DNA of 9,406 bases. It comes from Verrucomicrobia bacterium UBA1731. GTDB lineage: Bacteria > Verrucomicrobiota > Kiritimatiellia > RFP12 > UBA1067. Within the stretch, counting starts at the first letter, position 1, and each line of letters begins with the position of its first letter. Both the position numbers and the translations under genes were made by a program. The DNA lies in contig DCIH01000079.1 of assembly GCA_002317575.1 (NCBI GenBank), positions 30,201 to 39,606 of the forward strand. The letters are read 5' to 3'. Below the pieces are notes generated by a model that saw only the letters and a program-made list of their open reading frames with translations, did no database searches and was not told the origin of the DNA. Positions 1 through 5,979 of the stretch are shown here, piece by piece.

Positions 1-12
1 GAAAACCCAGAT

Positions 13-89
<77 letters not shown>

Positions 90-100
90 ATTTTAGATTT

Positions 101-349
101 ATGGCAAGTGCAGACGACAAGGCGATCGAGGTTCAGGGGACTGTGACGAAGGTCCTCCCCGCGACCATGTACAAAGTCCAGCTCGATAACGGCCACGAAG
201 TGTTGGCCCACATCTCGGGCAAGATGCGCAAGTACTTCATCAAGATCGCCATCGGCGACAAGGTGACGGTTGAAATCTCTCCCTACGATCTCGGGAAAGG
301 CCGCATCACCTACCGTCAGCGCGACGCGCCGCGTCCGCCGCAGGCCTAA
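101..349 (+). CDS. infA: Translation initiation factor IF-1
   Basis: IF-1 binds the 30S A site and helps IF-2 and IF-3 select the initiator tRNA. The 82-residue product is a single S1/OB-fold domain. It has the family blocks IEVQGTV near residue 10, NGHEVLAHISGKMRK at about 30-44, and GDKVTVEISPYDLGKGRI at about 52-69. It is about 10 residues longer than the usual 72, through a basic, proline-rich C-terminal tail. The start is fixed by the conserved N-terminus. The leader is unusual: only 11 AT-rich bases (90-100) separate it from the mature 3' end of the upstream tRNA, and they contain no Shine-Dalgarno sequence. The gene is therefore probably expressed from a tRNA-mRNA precursor. The TPP riboswitch begins about 10 nt after the TAA. 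Confidence 0.97.
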   Translation: MASADDKAIEVQGTVTKVLPATMYKVQLDNGHEVLAHISGKMRKYFIKIAIGDKVTVEISPYDLGKGRITYRQRDAPRPPQA

Positions 350-358
350 GCTAAAGAT

Positions 359-442
359 TTCCCACGGGGTGCTGGAACGCATGGGGCGTTTCGGCTGAGA
401 ACAGACCCGCAGGACCTGAACCGGGTAATGCCGGCGGAGGAA
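359..442 (+). promoter_or_regulatory. TPP riboswitch (THI element) controlling thiM
   Basis: This is a thiamine-pyrophosphate aptamer. P2 pairs CGGGGT (365-370) with ACCCG (405-409). P3 pairs AACGC (376-380) with GCGTT (386-390). The pyrimidine-sensing CTGAGA motif is at 395-400. The second arm has CCTGAACCGG, then GTAATG, then CCGG (P5: 421-424 with 431-434), and ends in GCGGAGGAA. P1 is short (359-362 with 439-442). The conserved 3' end contains GGAGG (436-440), which is also the best Shine-Dalgarno sequence for thiM. There is no room for, and no sign of, a terminator or separate anti-SD arm. Ligand binding would therefore be expected to hide the ribosome site directly and repress thiM translation. 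The aptamer begins about 10 nt after the infA stop. Confidence 0.95.
436..440 (+). promoter_or_regulatory. thiM ribosome binding site inside the TPP aptamer
   Basis: GGAGG at 436-440 lies in the 3' conserved strand of the aptamer. It is 7 nt from the ATG at 448 but only 1 nt from the in-frame ATG at 442. The spacing selects 448 as the main thiM start. The same bases are expected to pair in P4/P1 when TPP is bound. Confidence 0.75.
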
Positions 443-447
443 TGAGG

Positions 448-1134
448 ATGGATGAATTGTTGCTTCGCGCCGAAGAGGCGCTTTCGAAATTGCGGTCCGA
501 AAGGCCGCTTGTTTTGTGTCTGACCAACACCGTCGCCGAAAATTTCACGGCCAATGTGCTGCTGGCGCTGGGCGCGACGCCCGCGATGATCCACGATCCC
601 GAAGAAGCGGCCGAACTGGCGTCCAAAGCCGGCGCCGTGCTCGTGAACGTGGGCACGGTGACGCATTCGCAGGCCGACGCCATGCGCGCGGCCATCGTCG
701 CGGCCAATGCCGCGGGCGTTCCCTGGGTGCTCGATCCCGTGGCGGCGGATCGGCTTTCCTTCCGCGGCGGACTCGTGCGCGAATTTCTCCAGCTGAAGCC
801 GACGCTCGTGCGCGGCAACGCGCGCGAGATGAAGTGGGTAGGCGATTGCGGCGACATTGTGACGCTGGCGACGGGTCCTGTGGACCGCGTGGGCGACTGG
901 ACATGCGATCGCGGGCATCCGCTGTTGTCGCGCGTGACGGCCACGGGCTGCGCGCAGGGCGCGGTGGCGGCGGCGTTTTGCGCGGTGGAGAAGGACGCGC
1001 GCGTGGCGGCTGTGGGCGCGGCGCGCGTGATGGCGCTCGCGGGGGAAATGGCGGTGAAGCGCGCGCAACGCCCCGGCAGTTTCCAGATCGCGCTTCTGGA
1101 CGCGCTGGATGACGTGCATGTGGTTGAAGGTTGA
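448..1134 (+). CDS. thiM: Hydroxyethylthiazole kinase ThiM, short form
   Basis: ThiM phosphorylates 4-methyl-5-(2-hydroxyethyl)thiazole with ATP for thiamine salvage in the cytosol. The 228-residue product shows the ribokinase-like ThiM motifs: TNTVAENFTAN (about 27-36), LDPVAA (95-100, with D96), VRGNAREM (121-128), ATGPVD (141-146), the catalytic-cysteine motif VTATGC (C168), and the C-terminal RPGSFQIALLDAL. The usual length is about 262-272. The shortfall maps mainly between GNAREM and the ATGPVD strand, where only 8 residues (KWVGDCGD) replace a helical segment of roughly 35 in the Bacillus enzyme, compared from memory. Flanking motifs are intact, so it looks compact rather than broken. 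The start at 448 is preferred over 442 from SD spacing. The TGA falls inside the heptad repeat that leads into thiE. It is the first gene behind the TPP riboswitch. Confidence 0.93.
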   Translation: MDELLLRAEEALSKLRSERPLVLCLTNTVAENFTANVLLALGATPAMIHDPEEAAELASKAGAVLVNVGTVTHSQADAMRAAIVAANAAGVPWVLDPVAADRLSFRGGLVREFLQLKPTLVRGNAREMKWVGDCGDIVTLATGPVDRVGDWTCDRGHPLLSRVTATGCAQGAVAAAFCAVEKDARVAAVGAARVMALAGEMAVKRAQRPGSFQIALLDALDDVHVVEG

Positions 1135-1144
1135 AAGTTGAAGG
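1124..1144 (+). repeat. Three in-phase heptanucleotide repeats at the thiM/thiE junction
   Basis: Three consecutive 7-mers, TTGAAGG, TTGAAAG and TTGAAGG, run from 1124 to 1144 without a phase break. They overlap the last ThiM codons and its TGA (1132-1134). The third unit supplies the GAAGG (1140-1144) that serves as the likely thiE ribosome binding site. Confidence 0.85.
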
Positions 1145-1148
1145 TGCG

Positions 1149-1769
1149 ATGATTGATTATCGGGTGTATTTGGTGACGGACGATCCTTCGCGGTATCGCG
1201 GGGATTGGTTGGAGAACATCGCGGCGGCGGTCGCGGGCGGCGTCACATGCGTGCAGTACCGTGACACGCAGTCCACGGGACGCGTCGCGTACGAGCGGTG
1301 CCGCGCGTTGCGGGATCTGCTCCGCGCGCGGGGCGTGCCGCTCGTCGTGAACAACGACGTGGCGCTCGCGCTCGCGGTGGGCGCGCAGGGCGTTCACGTG
1401 GGGCAGGACGATCTGCCGCCGGAGGCGGTTCGCGCGGTGGCGGGGAAGAAGCTCGAGATCGGCCTTTCCGTCACCTGCGCGGGCGACTGGAAAACGGTGG
1501 ACCGTTCGGTGGTGGACTGCGTGGGCGTGGGGCCGGTGTTCGACGCGCGCAAGACGAAGGCGGACGCCGCGCCCGAGATGGGCCTTGCGGGACTCAAGGA
1601 AATCCTGGAGTTCGCGGAGGACATGCCGAACGTGGCGATCGGCGGTATTTCGCTTGAGCGTGCGCCGGCCGTGGTGCGCGCGGGCGCGGGCGGCGTCGCC
1701 GTGGTGAGCGCGATCTCGCAGGCGGCGGATCCGGAAGCGGCGGCCAGGTTTCTCAGAAACCTTTTCTGA
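1149..1769 (+). CDS. thiE: Thiamine-phosphate synthase ThiE, divergent active-site motifs
   Basis: ThiE couples HMP-pyrophosphate with thiazole phosphate to make thiamine phosphate. The 206-residue product is a full-length TIM barrel with VYLVTDD at the N-terminus, VQYRD at about 38-42, VVNNDVALALAVGAQGVHVGQDDLP at about 63-87, CVGVGPVF at about 123-130, and VAIGGIS and GGVAVVSAIS near the end. Compared from memory with the Bacillus enzyme, the REK motif reads RDT, the Mg-binding ND reads NN, and the PTxTK phosphate loop reads DARKTK with one extra residue. The fold assignment is safe and activity is likely but unproven. ATG at 1149 is preferred, with GAAGG 4 nt upstream; an in-frame TTG at 1131 would overlap thiM. 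It lies 14 nt after thiM and 50 nt before thiD. Confidence 0.92.
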   Translation: MIDYRVYLVTDDPSRYRGDWLENIAAAVAGGVTCVQYRDTQSTGRVAYERCRALRDLLRARGVPLVVNNDVALALAVGAQGVHVGQDDLPPEAVRAVAGKKLEIGLSVTCAGDWKTVDRSVVDCVGVGPVFDARKTKADAAPEMGLAGLKEILEFAEDMPNVAIGGISLERAPAVVRAGAGGVAVVSAISQAADPEAAARFLRNLF

Positions 1770-1780
1770 AAGACCTTGTC

Positions 1781-1815
1781 GTGAACAGGTTATAGGTTAT
1801 CGTGAATAGGTTTTG
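1781..1815 (+). repeat. Five in-phase heptanucleotide units at the thiE/thiD junction
   Basis: Starting 12 nt after the thiE stop, five 7-mers follow in phase: GTGAACA, GGTTATA, GGTTATC, GTGAATA and GGTTTTG. They form a 21-nt unit and a partial second copy. The fourth unit contains an in-frame GTG (1802) that could extend ThiD by six residues. The AGG at 1808-1810, formed across a unit boundary, is 9 nt from the preferred ATG. Confidence 0.75.
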
Positions 1816-1819
1816 GAAG

Positions 1820-2626
1820 ATGAGTGAAATCAGGCCTTGCTGTTTGACGATCGCGGGGAGCGATTGCGGTGGGAACGCGGGCGTGCAGGCGGATCTGCGC
1901 GCGTTCCACGCGTACGGCGTGCACGGGTGCACCGTGTTCGCGGCGCTGACGGCGCAGAACCCCTTCGGCGTGTCGGCGATCCATGCGGTGCCGGCGGACT
2001 TCGTCGCCGCGCAGCTGGACGCCGTGCTGGGCGTCTACGCCGTCAAGGCGCTGAAAACGGGCATGCTCGCGTCGCCGGACGTGATCGCCGTGGTGGCGGA
2101 GAAGCTCAAGGCGCATCCCGAAATCAAGATGGTGATCGATCCCGTGATGGTCGCCACGAGCGGCGCGCGGCTCGTCTCCGAGGCGGCGGTGGCGGCGATC
2201 GTTGAGAAACTGCTTCCGCTCGCGACGGTGATCACGCCGAATCTGCCCGAGGCCGAAGTGCTGGCGGAGATGAAGATCGCGGACCGCGCCTCGGCGCGCG
2301 CGGCGGCGAAAAAGCTGCAGGCGAAATTCGGCGGCGCGGTGCTCGTCAAAGGCGGCCACGCCGTGGGCGATCTGCCGTGCGGCGAAGATACGCTTTTCGA
2401 CGGCGACACGTGGGTCGCGGAAGCGCTCCCGTGGATCCCGGATCCCGTCTCCACGCACGGAACGGGCTGCACGCTGGCGGCGGCGCTCGCCGCCGAACTC
2501 GCGCTCGGGCGCGATTTGCGCACGGCGGTCGCCGGCGCGCGCAAGCATGTGCACGAGGCGATCCGCTCGTCCTACTGGGTGGGCGAAAACTGCGGCGTCC
2601 TCGGTTTCGTGCGACCATGTCCGTGA
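1820..2626 (+). CDS. thiD: Hydroxymethylpyrimidine/phosphomethylpyrimidine kinase
   Basis: ThiD carries out two successive phosphorylations of HMP, giving the HMP-PP used by ThiE. The 268-residue product matches the family length (about 266). It has the substrate-binding TIAGSD at 10-15 followed by CGGNAGVQADL, ALTAQN at about 42-47, KTGML at 79-83, DPVM at 107-110, TPNLPEAE at 139-146, VKGGH at 176-180, and the anion-hole/catalytic STHGTGC at 211-217 (C217). The glycine loop after SD reads CGGNAG instead of the more usual PSGGAG or SSGGAG, a minor variant. ATG at 1820 gives the standard N-terminus; GTG at 1802 in the heptad tract is an alternative. It is the last gene of the thiMED set. No hairpin-plus-T-run terminator is visible before the next promoter at 2656. 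Confidence 0.95.
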   Translation: MSEIRPCCLTIAGSDCGGNAGVQADLRAFHAYGVHGCTVFAALTAQNPFGVSAIHAVPADFVAAQLDAVLGVYAVKALKTGMLASPDVIAVVAEKLKAHPEIKMVIDPVMVATSGARLVSEAAVAAIVEKLLPLATVITPNLPEAEVLAEMKIADRASARAAAKKLQAKFGGAVLVKGGHAVGDLPCGEDTLFDGDTWVAEALPWIPDPVSTHGTGCTLAAALAAELALGRDLRTAVAGARKHVHEAIRSSYWVGENCGVLGFVRPCP

Positions 2627-2655
2627 ACCGCGCGCCGAAAACCGGCCGGCATTTC

Positions 2656-2664
2656 TGCTATAAT
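2656..2664 (+). promoter_or_regulatory. Extended -10 promoter for the GH/esterase fusion gene
   Basis: TGC followed by a perfect TATAAT (2659-2664) forms an extended -10 element in a short GC-rich gap. No convincing -35 is visible 16-18 bp upstream, which fits extended -10 promoters. Transcription would start near 2671. Downstream, GGAGG at 2682-2686 lies 6 nt from the ATG at 2693. Confidence 0.75.
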
Positions 2665-2692
2665 CACCGCAACAACTTTTCGGAGGACGGAT

Positions 2693-4627
2693 ATGAGCGG
2701 CAAGATGAGATGGTTTTTCGCGGGCGCGCTGGGCGTCGCTTGCGCGGCTTTCGGAGACGGCGGGCGCACGGGCCCGTGGCCGAAGGAAAAGGCGTGGGCG
2801 TGGCACGACGCCCAGCCGTGGTACCGCGGGTGCAACTACATGCCCGCGAGCGCGGCGAACCGCGTGGACCAGTGGCAGTCGTACGGCAGCGAGGCGCGCT
2901 TCGCCGAGGTGGAACGCGAATTCGCGCTCGCGAAGGAAGTCGGGTTCAACGCGATGCGCCTGCTGATCCTCGAAGAGGGCTTCGCCGTGTGGCTCCAGGA
3001 ACCGGACGCCTTCCGCGCGAACGTCGAGCGCTATCTCGTGCTGATGGAAAAGTACGGTCTCAAGGCATTCTTCTGCCTCGGCAACGACTGTTCGCGCCCG
3101 AAACGCGCGTGGTCGATGCCGAAGCTCGGCGAGCAGCCGTGCGACCTCGGTTACCACGGCGGACGCAAATACACGCAGCACGGCGGATTCCCGGACGAAC
3201 CCGGCTACCTGCTCGTGGACGAGCCCGACTACCGCGCGAAGTTCCTCGCGATGTGCCGCGAACTGATGACGAAGTACGCGCACGACAAGCGCGTCGCGAT
3301 GTGGGAACTCTGGAACGAACCGGGCGCCGGAAACCGCGGCGACCGTTCGTGCGAACCCATCCGCGCGCTCTTCGAGCTCGGTTGGGAGATCGACGTCGAC
3401 CAGCCGCTCTCGGCGAATCTCTGGGTCCTGGGCATGGATCGCGTCCTCGCGGGCAAGGATCCCTCGCCGGCCGAAAAGCTTTCCTGCGACCTCTCGGACG
3501 TGATCACCTACCACGGCTACATCGACGTGGGGCTGCAGGAGCGGTTCTGCGACGCGATCCTGAAGCGCTGGGGACGTCCCCTCTACAACACCGAATGGCT
3601 CCAGCGCGCGGGCGGCTGCCGTTTCGAGGACAACTACGCCTTCTTCCAGCAGCGCAAGATCGGCGCGTTCAACTGGGGTCTCGTGAACGGCAAGTACCAG
3701 ACGCACGAACCGTACGAACCGATGTGGACGAGCAAGTTCGAATTCTGCGGCGGCGACGTAACGAAATGGTTCCACGACCTCTTTCGCATCTCGCACCATC
3801 CGTACGACCCCTACGAAATCGCCGTGGCGCGCCGGATCAACGCCGAAGCCGACGCGGACGCGCGGGGCGAGTCGCTGCGCGCCAGAATCCGCAAGCATGT
3901 TACCGTCACGGGCGAGGACATGTGGTACGGCTACCGCCGCATCCATTTCAAATTCCAGGACCGAAACGCCTGGGTCGTGGAACCTTCCGTCGCGCCCGTC
4001 CAAGGAACGCCCTGGACCTGGACGATGCAGTGGGCCGAAGCGTTCGTCCCGCGCACGGGCGTGCCCGAGATGCTCAAGCGCGGCTGGCACCACGCCACGA
4101 TCGACCTTTTCGAGACGCGCATGGACGAACAGGGCCTCGCCACGGCGGCGGCGTTCCAGAAGTTCCTCGTGGACGACCTCGGCTTCGCGCCGAAGGCGCA
4201 CCTCGTGGGCATGAGCTGGGGCGGTTTCTTCTCCACGCGCTACGCGGCGACCCATCCCGGCAACGTCGCGAAAATCTACCTCGACGCGCCGCTCCTGAAC
4301 TTCGAGGTCTTCGCCAAGGACAATCCCGGTCGCGTCGGCATCTGGGAAAGCAAGCCGCCCGCGGACGGCAACTGGACGAACGATCCCCGCATGCCGGTCA
4401 ATCTTGCCGAACCGATCGCCAAGGCGGGCATTCCGATCCTGCTCGCCTACGGCGGACAGGACCAGACCGTGCCGCCGAAACACAACTGCGAACTCTTCGT
4501 TCCGCGTTTCAAGGCGGCGGGCGGCAAGATCGATGTGCGGCAGCGCTGGGGGTTTGGACACCATCCGCACGGTTTCGATCCGTCCGAGACGCACATCGTG
4601 ACCGATTTCTTCTCGGGCGCGAACTGA
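2693..4627 (+). CDS. Secreted glycoside hydrolase (clan GH-A, GH5-like) fused to alpha/beta-hydrolase esterase
   Basis: The 644-residue protein has two catalytic modules. Residues 1-20 form a Sec signal peptide (K4/R6, then a hydrophobic stretch); a lipobox-like LGVAC is weak. Residues about 35-380 resemble proteins often annotated as cellulase-family or 1,4-beta-xylanase enzymes: QPWYRGCNYMPASAANRVDQW, acid/base WNEP (E209), HGY at 274-276, nucleophile in YNTEW (E301), WGLVNGKYQT and WFHDLFR. Residues about 405-640 are an alpha/beta-hydrolase with nucleophile elbow GMSWG (S508), YGGQD (D590) and GHHPHG (H623-H626), giving a complete Ser-Asp-His set. The likely role is cutting a polysaccharide and removing ester groups from it outside the cytoplasm; the substrate is unknown. 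The exact GH family is uncertain. The start has a good SD (2682-2686). Confidence 0.88.
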   Translation: MSGKMRWFFAGALGVACAAFGDGGRTGPWPKEKAWAWHDAQPWYRGCNYMPASAANRVDQWQSYGSEARFAEVEREFALAKEVGFNAMRLLILEEGFAVWLQEPDAFRANVERYLVLMEKYGLKAFFCLGNDCSRPKRAWSMPKLGEQPCDLGYHGGRKYTQHGGFPDEPGYLLVDEPDYRAKFLAMCRELMTKYAHDKRVAMWELWNEPGAGNRGDRSCEPIRALFELGWEIDVDQPLSANLWVLGMDRVLAGKDPSPAEKLSCDLSDVITYHGYIDVGLQERFCDAILKRWGRPLYNTEWLQRAGGCRFEDNYAFFQQRKIGAFNWGLVNGKYQTHEPYEPMWTSKFEFCGGDVTKWFHDLFRISHHPYDPYEIAVARRINAEADADARGESLRARIRKHVTVTGEDMWYGYRRIHFKFQDRNAWVVEPSVAPVQGTPWTWTMQWAEAFVPRTGVPEMLKRGWHHATIDLFETRMDEQGLATAAAFQKFLVDDLGFAPKAHLVGMSWGGFFSTRYAATHPGNVAKIYLDAPLLNFEVFAKDNPGRVGIWESKPPADGNWTNDPRMPVNLAEPIAKAGIPILLAYGGQDQTVPPKHNCELFVPRFKAAGGKIDVRQRWGFGHHPHGFDPSETHIVTDFFSGAN

Positions 4628-4661
4628 TGTGCGGCGTCTGACGCAACGCGGCGGTCATACG

Positions 4662-4670
4662 TGCTATAAT
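4662..4670 (+). promoter_or_regulatory. Extended -10 promoter placed 6 nt before the prolyl isomerase ATG
   Basis: TGC plus perfect TATAAT (4665-4670) repeats the 9-mer seen at 2656-2664. Only GCGCGC separates it from the ATG at 4677, so transcription would begin at or next to the A of the start codon. No convincing -35 hexamer is visible. Confidence 0.7.
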
Positions 4671-4676
4671 GCGCGC

Positions 4677-5450
4677 ATGAAAAGCAAAAAACTCTTCGTG
4701 AACGGGGCGGTCATCGAACCGCAGGAGATCCAGGCGCAACTTGAGCAGATGCTTTCCTTCTACGCGCGGCAGGGGATGCCGCAGGAAGCGTTTCGCGAAC
4801 ACATGGATGAATTGGTCCACGCCGCCCAGGAGCAGGTGATCGGCGCGCGGCTCATGGCCGCCGAAGCGAAGGCGCGCGGCAAGACGGAAGACGAGCTCGT
4901 GGTGGAGATCGTCAAGGACGTGAAGGCGCCTTCTGAAGCCGATGCGGAAAAGTTCTACAACGAAAACCCCGGCGAATTCGAAGCGCCGGCCGAAGTGCGC
5001 GCGAGCCACGTGCTCGTGAAGACGGAAGGTCTGGACGACGCGGGCAAGGCGAAGGCCAAGGCGAAGATCGAAGGCCTCCTGGCGCAGATCAAGGGCGAGA
5101 TCAACGTGGAGGCCGCGTTCGCCGCGGCGGCGCAGGCGAATTCCGACTGTCCCAGCGGCAAGCAGGGCGGCGACCTCGGCTGGTTCGGCCACGGCATGAT
5201 GGTGCCCGAGTTCGACCAGGCGGCGTTCGCGCTCAAGGACGGCGAACTTTCCGGCGTCATCGAGACGCAGTTCGGCTATCACATTCTGCTCAAGACCGGC
5301 ACGCGCGGCGGCGGGAAGCGTTCTTTCGCGGATGTGAAGGAAGCGCTGATCGCGGCGCTACAGCGTCAGGAGCAGGGCAAGACGCTCAATCTCTTCGTCG
5401 CGGGGCTTCGCGCGAAAGCGAAGGTAGAAGTCAAGGAAGTCGAGGGGTGA
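4677..5450 (+). CDS. Parvulin-type peptidyl-prolyl cis-trans isomerase, no signal peptide
   Basis: The 257-residue protein has an N-terminal helical, SurA/PrsA-like chaperone region (about 1-100), then a parvulin rotamase domain (about 104-208). Domain motifs are VRASHVLVKT (H111), NSDCPSGKQGGDLGWFGHGMMVPEF (about 155-179) and ETQFGYHILL (about 196-205), followed by a short charged helix. It would catalyse cis-trans isomerisation at X-Pro bonds and aid folding. Unlike SurA and PrsA, it has no signal peptide or lipobox (MKSKKLFVNGAVIE), so a cytoplasmic site is inferred. ATG 4677 is chosen because the TATAAT at 4665-4670 would exclude the upstream in-frame ATG at 4629 from the transcript. There is no SD; a leaderless mRNA is likely. 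It may stand alone: the next gap holds repeats. Confidence 0.9.
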   Translation: MKSKKLFVNGAVIEPQEIQAQLEQMLSFYARQGMPQEAFREHMDELVHAAQEQVIGARLMAAEAKARGKTEDELVVEIVKDVKAPSEADAEKFYNENPGEFEAPAEVRASHVLVKTEGLDDAGKAKAKAKIEGLLAQIKGEINVEAAFAAAAQANSDCPSGKQGGDLGWFGHGMMVPEFDQAAFALKDGELSGVIETQFGYHILLKTGTRGGGKRSFADVKEALIAALQRQEQGKTLNLFVAGLRAKAKVEVKEVEG

Positions 5451-5451
5451 G

Positions 5452-5493
5452 GAGCTGTTAGCTTTTAGCTTTTAGCTTGGAGCTGTTAGCTTT
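5452..5493 (+). repeat. Six in-phase heptanucleotide repeats after the prolyl isomerase gene
   Basis: Starting 1 nt after the stop codon, six 7-mers run in phase: GAGCTGT, TAGCTTT, TAGCTTT, TAGCTTG, GAGCTGT, TAGCTTT. Four heptads make a 28-nt higher-order unit. The tract runs directly into the hairpin element at 5495. Confidence 0.9.
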
Positions 5494-5494
5494 T

Positions 5495-5587
5495 AGGGGG
5501 TGGCGTCGCTCCGCCGACGCCACCAAGAACGGAAAAAGATCGTGGATGTGCGAACTTGGTCACGCCGGCGGAGCGGCGTGACCCCCT
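5495..5587 (+). repeat. Twin-hairpin repeat element, copy A (93 bp)
   Basis: The element is bounded by AGGGGGT (5495-5501) and its reverse complement ACCCCCT (5581-5587). Hairpin 1 (5499-5524) has perfect 10-bp arms starting GGTGGCGTCG and loop CTCCGC. Hairpin 2 (5558-5583) has perfect 10-bp arms starting GGTCACGCCG and loop GCGGAG, the reverse complement of loop 1. The two halves are inverted copies of one unit, so the whole element also reads as imperfect terminal inverted repeats of about 37 bp. Copy B at 6598-6690 has the same length and 89 of 93 identical bases. There is no coding potential and no T-run. The remaining gap 5593-5649 shows only the cupin RBS. Confidence 0.92.
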
Positions 5588-5649
5588 TGGGGCGCGGTGC
5601 CGGGGTAGGAAATGTGGTTAGGAAATCGGAATCTGAAAGGAGAATGACA

Positions 5650-5979
5650 ATGGAAGTGTGTTGGGAAGAAAATCCGTGCGGCGGGAAGGGCCGCATGAAA
5701 CTCGAGAAGCTGCTCGGCCCCGCCGAGCTCAAGGACAAGTGCGCGCTCTACGCGCGCGTCACGCTTCCGCCCGGCGCGGTGCTCGGCTACCACGAGCATC
5801 ACGGAAACGCCGAAGCGTACTTCATGCTTTCGGGCGTGGGCGAGTACGACGACGCGGGCGTCAAGCGCACGATCAAGGCGGGCGACATCACGTGGACGCC
5901 CGACGGTTCCGGCCACGGTCTCAGCAACGAGAACGGCACGGAAGACGTCGTGTTCATGGCGTTGATCGTCAACTCGTGA
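5650..5979 (+). CDS. Small single-domain cupin protein
   Basis: This 109-residue protein is one cupin beta-barrel. Motif 1 is GYHEHHGNAEAYFMLSG (about 46-62; H48, H50 and E55 are probable metal ligands). Motif 2 is GDITWTPDGSGHGLSN (78-93; H89 is the fourth ligand). It could be a metal-dependent small-molecule enzyme or a sugar/effector-binding protein; nothing in the sequence fixes the substrate. There is no signal peptide. ATG 5650 is preferred because AAGGAG (5637-5642) lies 7 nt upstream; the in-frame ATG at 5644 is only 1 nt from it. The stop overlaps the start of the NYN gene by 4 nt (GTGA), so the two are probably translationally coupled. The pair is bracketed by direct copies of the composite repeat. 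Confidence 0.87.
   Translation: MEVCWEENPCGGKGRMKLEKLLGPAELKDKCALYARVTLPPGAVLGYHEHHGNAEAYFMLSGVGEYDDAGVKRTIKAGDITWTPDGSGHGLSNENGTEDVVFMALIVNS

Noticed and set aside
270..300. Promoter for the thi genes inside infA (TTGAAA at 270-275)
   Set aside because: No -10-like hexamer lies at 16-18 bp; the nearest candidate, TACGAT at 284-289, is only 8 bp away.
1790..4594. A very long open frame (934 codons) on the minus strand
   Set aside because: It is antisense to thiD and the GH/esterase gene, is dominated by Arg, Ala, His and Val, and shows no family motif. It is a shadow of high-GC codon use on the + strand. The 576-codon minus-strand frame at 7213-8943 was rejected for the same reason.
4629..4676. 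Upstream ATG for the prolyl isomerase
   Set aside because: The frame is open, but the perfect TATAAT at 4665-4670 lies inside this extension and would exclude it from the transcript.
5499..5583. Twin hairpins as ordinary Rho-independent terminators
   Set aside because: Neither hairpin is followed by a T-run on either strand: the + side continues CCCCCTTGGGG and the - side CCCCCTAAAAG. A 3'-end role is possible, but this class is not supported.
5500..5649. N-terminal extension of the cupin gene back into the hairpin element
   Set aside because: The extra residues come from the repeat element and are Arg-rich with no cupin similarity. The good RBS at 5637-5642 marks the start at 5650.
5658..5975. 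Longer NYN gene start overlapping the cupin gene almost completely
   Set aside because: The extra segment is out-of-frame cupin sequence of Arg/His-rich character. The GTG at 5976 gives the classic overlapping start.
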